From contig DAOUPA010000008.1 in NCBI GenBank assembly GCA_030626405.1, forward strand, positions 1-35,848: 35,848 nt of DNA, written 5' to 3'. The stretch comes from Planctomicrobium sp. (lineage in GTDB: Bacteria; Planctomycetota; Planctomycetia; Planctomycetales; Planctomycetaceae). Below, piece after piece: positions 33,067-35,848 of the stretch (the stretch's first letter is position 1; each line of letters begins with the position of its first letter). Both the position numbers and the translations under genes were made by a program. The notes beneath the pieces are model-generated. The model saw only the letters and a list, made by a program, of their open reading frames with translations. It had not been told where the DNA came from and did no database searches.

Positions 33067-34278
33067 ATGTCCAACGCCACACGATCCAGTCAAGACACCA
33101 TCTCCCTGTTCGACAAGTACGTCATCCCGAATTACGGGCGATACCCGATTAGTCTGGTTCGCGGCGAAGGGAGCCACGTTTTCGATGCGGAAGGGAAAGA
33201 ATATCTCGACCTGTTCCCTGGTTGGGGATGCAACATTCTCGGGTATTCACCGCAGCGAGTGATTGAAGCGGTCCAGGAACAAGTCGCGAAACTGATTCAC
33301 GTGCCGAACACATGGTACACGGAACCGCAAGGAGAGTTTGCCGAAGCGCTCTGCACGCGGTCGTTCGGCAAAGCGTTCTTCTGCAACAGCGGCGCCGAAG
33401 CGATTGAAGGGGCGATCAAGCTCGCAAGGCTGCACACGGCGAAAGAGAAGTACAAAATCATCACGTTCGAAAACGGTTTTCACGGACGAACTTACGGAGC
33501 GGTCACCGCGACGGCTCAACCGAAATACCATGAAGGCATTGGCCCGATGGTCGCAGGCTTTACCTACGCTCCGCACAACGATCTAGAAGCCGTTCGACAA
33601 CTTGTCGATAACGAAACCGCCGCAATTCTCATTGAACCAGTTCAAGGAGAAGGTGGTGTCAACACTCCAGCAGACGGCTTCCTGCAAGGTCTGCGAGAGA
33701 TTTGCGATGAGAACGATATGGTTCTGATCTTCGATGAAGTCCAGACCGGCATGGGGCGAACCGGGGAATGGTTCGCGTATCAAACATTCGGAGTGCAGCC
33801 GGATATTATGACGATGGCAAAAGGCATCGCCGCCGGAATTGCCTGTGGTGCAATCATTGCGAAAGACGAAGTCGCCCCGTCTCTGCGACCAGGCATGCAC
33901 GCCAGCACTTTCGGCGGAAACCCGATTGCCATGGTCGCTGGTCTGGCGACCGTCGAGACGATTGAAGCCGAGAACCTGCTTGAGAACTGCCAGCAGATGT
34001 CGAGCCGCTTCGAAGACTTCTTCACTCAGCTTAAAGAGGAACTCCCAATCATCGAAGAAGTCCGAGTCTGCGGCGCAATGATCGGTGTTGACCTGAGCAT
34101 CAACGCGATGCCAGCGGTTCAAAAAGCAATGGACCGCGGCCTCCTCCTCAACGCCACCCACGACACCGTCGTCCGCCTGCTCCCAGCCCTGAACGTTACT
34201 GAAGAAGACGTCACTCAAGGCTGCCAAGTCATCGCCGAAGTCCTAAGAGAAATGGCGGATGAGGTGAATTCGAATTAA
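33067..34278 (+). CDS. argD: Acetylornithine aminotransferase ArgD
   Basis: The 403-aa product is a class III aminotransferase that converts N-acetylglutamate semialdehyde to N-acetylornithine. [18 protein letters not shown] (from ~104) is the phosphate-cup segment. [19 protein letters not shown] follows, and [18 protein letters not shown] with [13 protein letters not shown] (Asp223) contacts the cofactor. The cofactor Lys is Lys252 in [20 protein letters not shown]. Size and motif order match ArgD or the ornithine branch; the argB neighbour favours ArgD. ATG 33067 follows a CT-rich, AG-poor leader, so initiation may rely on the unstructured 5' region. A 9-bp hairpin follows the gene. Confidence 0.95.
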   Translation: MSNATRSSQDTISLFDKYVIPNYGRYPISLVRGEGSHVFDAEGKEYLDLFPGWGCNILGYSPQRVIEAVQEQVAKLIHVPNTWYTEPQGEFAEALCTRSFGKAFFCNSGAEAIEGAIKLARLHTAKEKYKIITFENGFHGRTYGAVTATAQPKYHEGIGPMVAGFTYAPHNDLEAVRQLVDNETAAILIEPVQGEGGVNTPADGFLQGLREICDENDMVLIFDEVQTGMGRTGEWFAYQTFGVQPDIMTMAKGIAAGIACGAIIAKDEVAPSLRPGMHASTFGGNPIAMVAGLATVETIEAENLLENCQQMSSRFEDFFTQLKEELPIIEEVRVCGAMIGVDLSINAMPAVQKAMDRGLLLNATHDTVVRLLPALNVTEEDVTQGCQVIAEVLREMADEVNSN

Positions 34279-34620
34279 AAAACACCAAGTCCCGTGTGCC
34301 ACTGCTGGCTTGCCCAGCAGTGAAGTTTAACCAGAAGGTGATTTTGTCGAAGACTGCCGGAGGTCAATCAGCACTAAACCTCCGTCCCCCACGTCTCACA
34401 GAGTACATGGCACCCAATTTATGATGAAAACCAAAGATTGAATCGGCTCAACCTGTCAACGAATCCCCAATTCAATCTGAGCACCCGGCATGAATGACGG
34501 TCGATTTCCATGCTTTACAGACTCGATTAATCAGCGACAATCTAGAGATCACCTCTCGTGATTAAAAAACATCAAAAGCATTAAGACGTTCGCTTCTGTC
34601 GGAATAACCAAGCCGCTCGT
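34279..34620. other. Intergenic region after argD, mostly gene-free
   Basis: The 342 bp contain a GTGCCACTGCTGG-type hairpin (34300-34322) near argD and a weaker AGATTGAAT/ATTCAATCT inverted pair (34435-34443 and 34470-34478). Neither a protein gene nor an RNA gene is recognised there. Confidence 0.55.
34300..34322 (+). terminator. Hairpin 3' of argD, possible terminator or repeat
   Basis: CACTGCTGG (34300-34308) and CCAGCAGTG (34314-34322) form a perfect 9-bp stem with a 5-nt loop 22 bp after the argD stop. No long T-run follows (AAGTTTAACC), so it may be a repeat or a stability element rather than a classic terminator. Confidence 0.5.
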
Positions 34621-34776
34621 ATGACGAAACCACTTTGTGACCTGACGAAAAAGATTAAAAACGACCCGCAAGCGTTTGCGATTTATGTCCGGAATGCGAC
34701 TCATATTTGCAAGGACTGCGGGAGAGCGGCGAACGATAAAAATCGGCTGTGCGAACCAGTAAAACTGAAAGACTGA
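34621..34776 (+). CDS. Small Cys-rich protein, 51 aa, overlapping the DUF1559 gene start
   Basis: A complete 51-codon frame starts ATG ACG AAA CCA and ends TGA at 34774-34776. The product reads [20 protein letters not shown], then [20 protein letters not shown] and [11 protein letters not shown]. It has four Cys, two of them in CKDC with another in LCEP, like a small zinc-binding finger. The CGRAANDK-type tail looks like that of a conserved small bacterial protein, but the family name and function are not known to me. The stop overlaps the ATG of the DUF1559 gene as TGATG, so translational coupling is likely. No strong ribosome binding site precedes its ATG. It is too short for usual gene callers. 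Confidence 0.72.
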   Translation: MTKPLCDLTKKIKNDPQAFAIYVRNATHICKDCGRAANDKNRLCEPVKLKD

Positions 34777-35798
34777 TGACGACAACATCTCAATCGAAGC
34801 ACCATCGGGGCTTCACGCTGATTGAACTTCTGGTCGTGATTGCGATTATTGCGATCCTTGTTGCCTTGCTGTTACCGGCTGTGCAGCAGGCGCGGGAAGC
34901 GGCTCGGCGCACGCAGTGTAAGAATCATCTCAAACAAATTGCGCTGGCGATTCATAACTATGTTGATGTTGCCACGGTTCTGCCACCAAGTGCTTGTATT
35001 GATACGGAGATCACGGCGACTGGCAATAATGGGTCGTGGGGAGTGCATGGTCGGATTTTGCCATTCCTTGATCAGGCGAATTTGTACAATTCCGTCGACT
35101 TGACGATCGCCTGGGATTTTCAACAGGCGATTGATGGTTTGAAGATACCAATCTACGCTTGTCCAAGTGATCCGCGCAGCGATGAATCTCGAAACCCCGG
35201 CAAAGGACGTCCGGTGCTGTACCCGACAACTTATGGCTTCAACTTTGGAACGTGGTTTGTCTTCGATCCGATCACTGGAAGAGGTGGTGACGGAGCGTTC
35301 TATCCGAATGCGAAACTGCGTATGGCAGCCTTTACCGATGGAACCAGCAACACGTTGCTGGTTGCGGAAGTGAAAGCCTGGACTCCGTATCGCCGCAACG
35401 GTGGGCCATCAACGACCACTGCTCCTTCAAGTGTGACTGAGGCAGAAGTCATTGTCGCCAGTGGTGTGCAATTTAAGAATACCGGGCATACCGAATGGCC
35501 TGATGGTCGCGTGCATCATCATGGCTTCACGACAACAATGCCACCGAACAGTCAGGTCAGTTGCAGTGATGGCTCGAATATCTTTGACGAGTGCGACTAC
35601 AACTCCTGGCAGGAAGGGAAGAACGGCGTCAATGGAAGCCCCAGCTACGCGATCATCACGTCTCGCAGCTACCACGATGGCCTCGTCAACGTCGGTCTGG
35701 CGGATGGCTCAATCCGTTCGATTTCCGAGAGTCTCGACAAAGGAGTCTGGCGAGCATTGGGAACCCGCAACGGTGGCGAAGTGATCGGACAGTTCTAA
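34776..35798 (+). CDS. DUF1559 domain prepilin-like protein
   Basis: The 340-aa product opens with [20 protein letters not shown], the type IV prepilin-like signal with cleavage before Phe, a Glu at position 5 of the mature form and a hydrophobic helix. The helix continues into [20 protein letters not shown]. The family body has [11 protein letters not shown], a W-G-V-H-G-R-I-L-P strand, [14 protein letters not shown] and [19 protein letters not shown]. It ends in [20 protein letters not shown], the H-x9-DG motif that defines the C-terminus of the family. These are abundant in planctomycetes, are thought to be exported or assembled at the envelope, and have no known biochemical role. ATG 34776 overlaps the stop of the upstream 51-aa gene. 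Confidence 0.95.
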   Translation: MTTTSQSKHHRGFTLIELLVVIAIIAILVALLLPAVQQAREAARRTQCKNHLKQIALAIHNYVDVATVLPPSACIDTEITATGNNGSWGVHGRILPFLDQANLYNSVDLTIAWDFQQAIDGLKIPIYACPSDPRSDESRNPGKGRPVLYPTTYGFNFGTWFVFDPITGRGGDGAFYPNAKLRMAAFTDGTSNTLLVAEVKAWTPYRRNGGPSTTTAPSSVTEAEVIVASGVQFKNTGHTEWPDGRVHHHGFTTTMPPNSQVSCSDGSNIFDECDYNSWQEGKNGVNGSPSYAIITSRSYHDGLVNVGLADGSIRSISESLDKGVWRALGTRNGGEVIGQF

Positions 35799-35848
35799 AA
35801 CGTTTTTCAAAGATGTCTTAGAGAGAAAACGGTTTGCCGTACACTCAA

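Noticed and set aside
33583-34227. 214-aa minus-strand frame opposite argD
   Set aside because: It mirrors the conserved argD coding sequence and shows no motif of its own.
1-35848. tRNA, rRNA, CRISPR array, transposase or integrase genes
   Set aside because: No clover-leaf pattern, regularly spaced direct repeat or DDE/tyrosine/serine recombinase motif was found on reading; subtle RNA genes could be missed without a covariance search.

Overview
The window looks like chromosomal DNA from a planctomycete (Planctomycetota). The strongest marker is the DUF1559 prepilin-like protein at 34776-35798, with an N-terminal [16 protein letters not shown] helix and a C-terminal H-x9-DG motif, a family greatly expanded in that phylum. 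Supporting signs are a Tat-exported Gfo/Idh/MocA oxidoreductase, a secreted ceramidase-like hydrolase, a TPR-thioredoxin fusion, many small monocistronic genes with short AG-rich or no ribosome binding sites, frequent TTG/GTG starts, and intergenic DNA full of imperfect palindromes. The genus cannot be fixed from sequence alone.

Layout. 1-3620: the 3' end of an unidentified gene, a YjbQ-family enzyme, a large multi-pass membrane protein on the minus strand and a small membrane protein. 3747-8406: an exported TPR protein ending in a thioredoxin-like domain, then FtsH on the opposite strand. 8766-11561: the most unusual part, three consecutive plus-strand genes that read as a prohead protease/scaffold, a capsid cement or decoration protein and an HK97-type major capsid protein. 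No terminase, portal or tail gene is visible around them. 12034-16517: a sigma-54-dependent response regulator, a TrhO-RluA fusion of two RNA-uridine-modifying enzymes, and a nitroreductase. 16606-20606: a 65-aa conserved-looking protein, a Tat-exported oxidoreductase, a beta-propeller hydrolase-like protein and a calcineurin-like phosphoesterase. 20693-23795: a tightly overlapping three-gene ABC exporter (adaptor, permease, ATPase; DevBCA/MacB type). 24034-28857: an exported small protein with a perfect palindromic operator upstream, a ceramidase-like enzyme, a PhoD-like phosphatase, a GNAT acetyltransferase and a BON-domain protein. 29331-35798: MsrB, an exported protein with an internal duplication, argB and argD of arginine biosynthesis, a 51-aa Cys-rich protein that overlaps the next start, and the DUF1559 protein.

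Most of the window is housekeeping or typical planctomycete accessory content with few true operons. The exporter trio is one clear operon, the capsid trio is a probable one, argB-argD are a same-strand pathway pair, and the 51-aa ORF and DUF1559 gene may be translationally coupled. Several interspersed hairpin families recur between genes. No tRNA, rRNA, CRISPR array, transposase or integrase was recognised.
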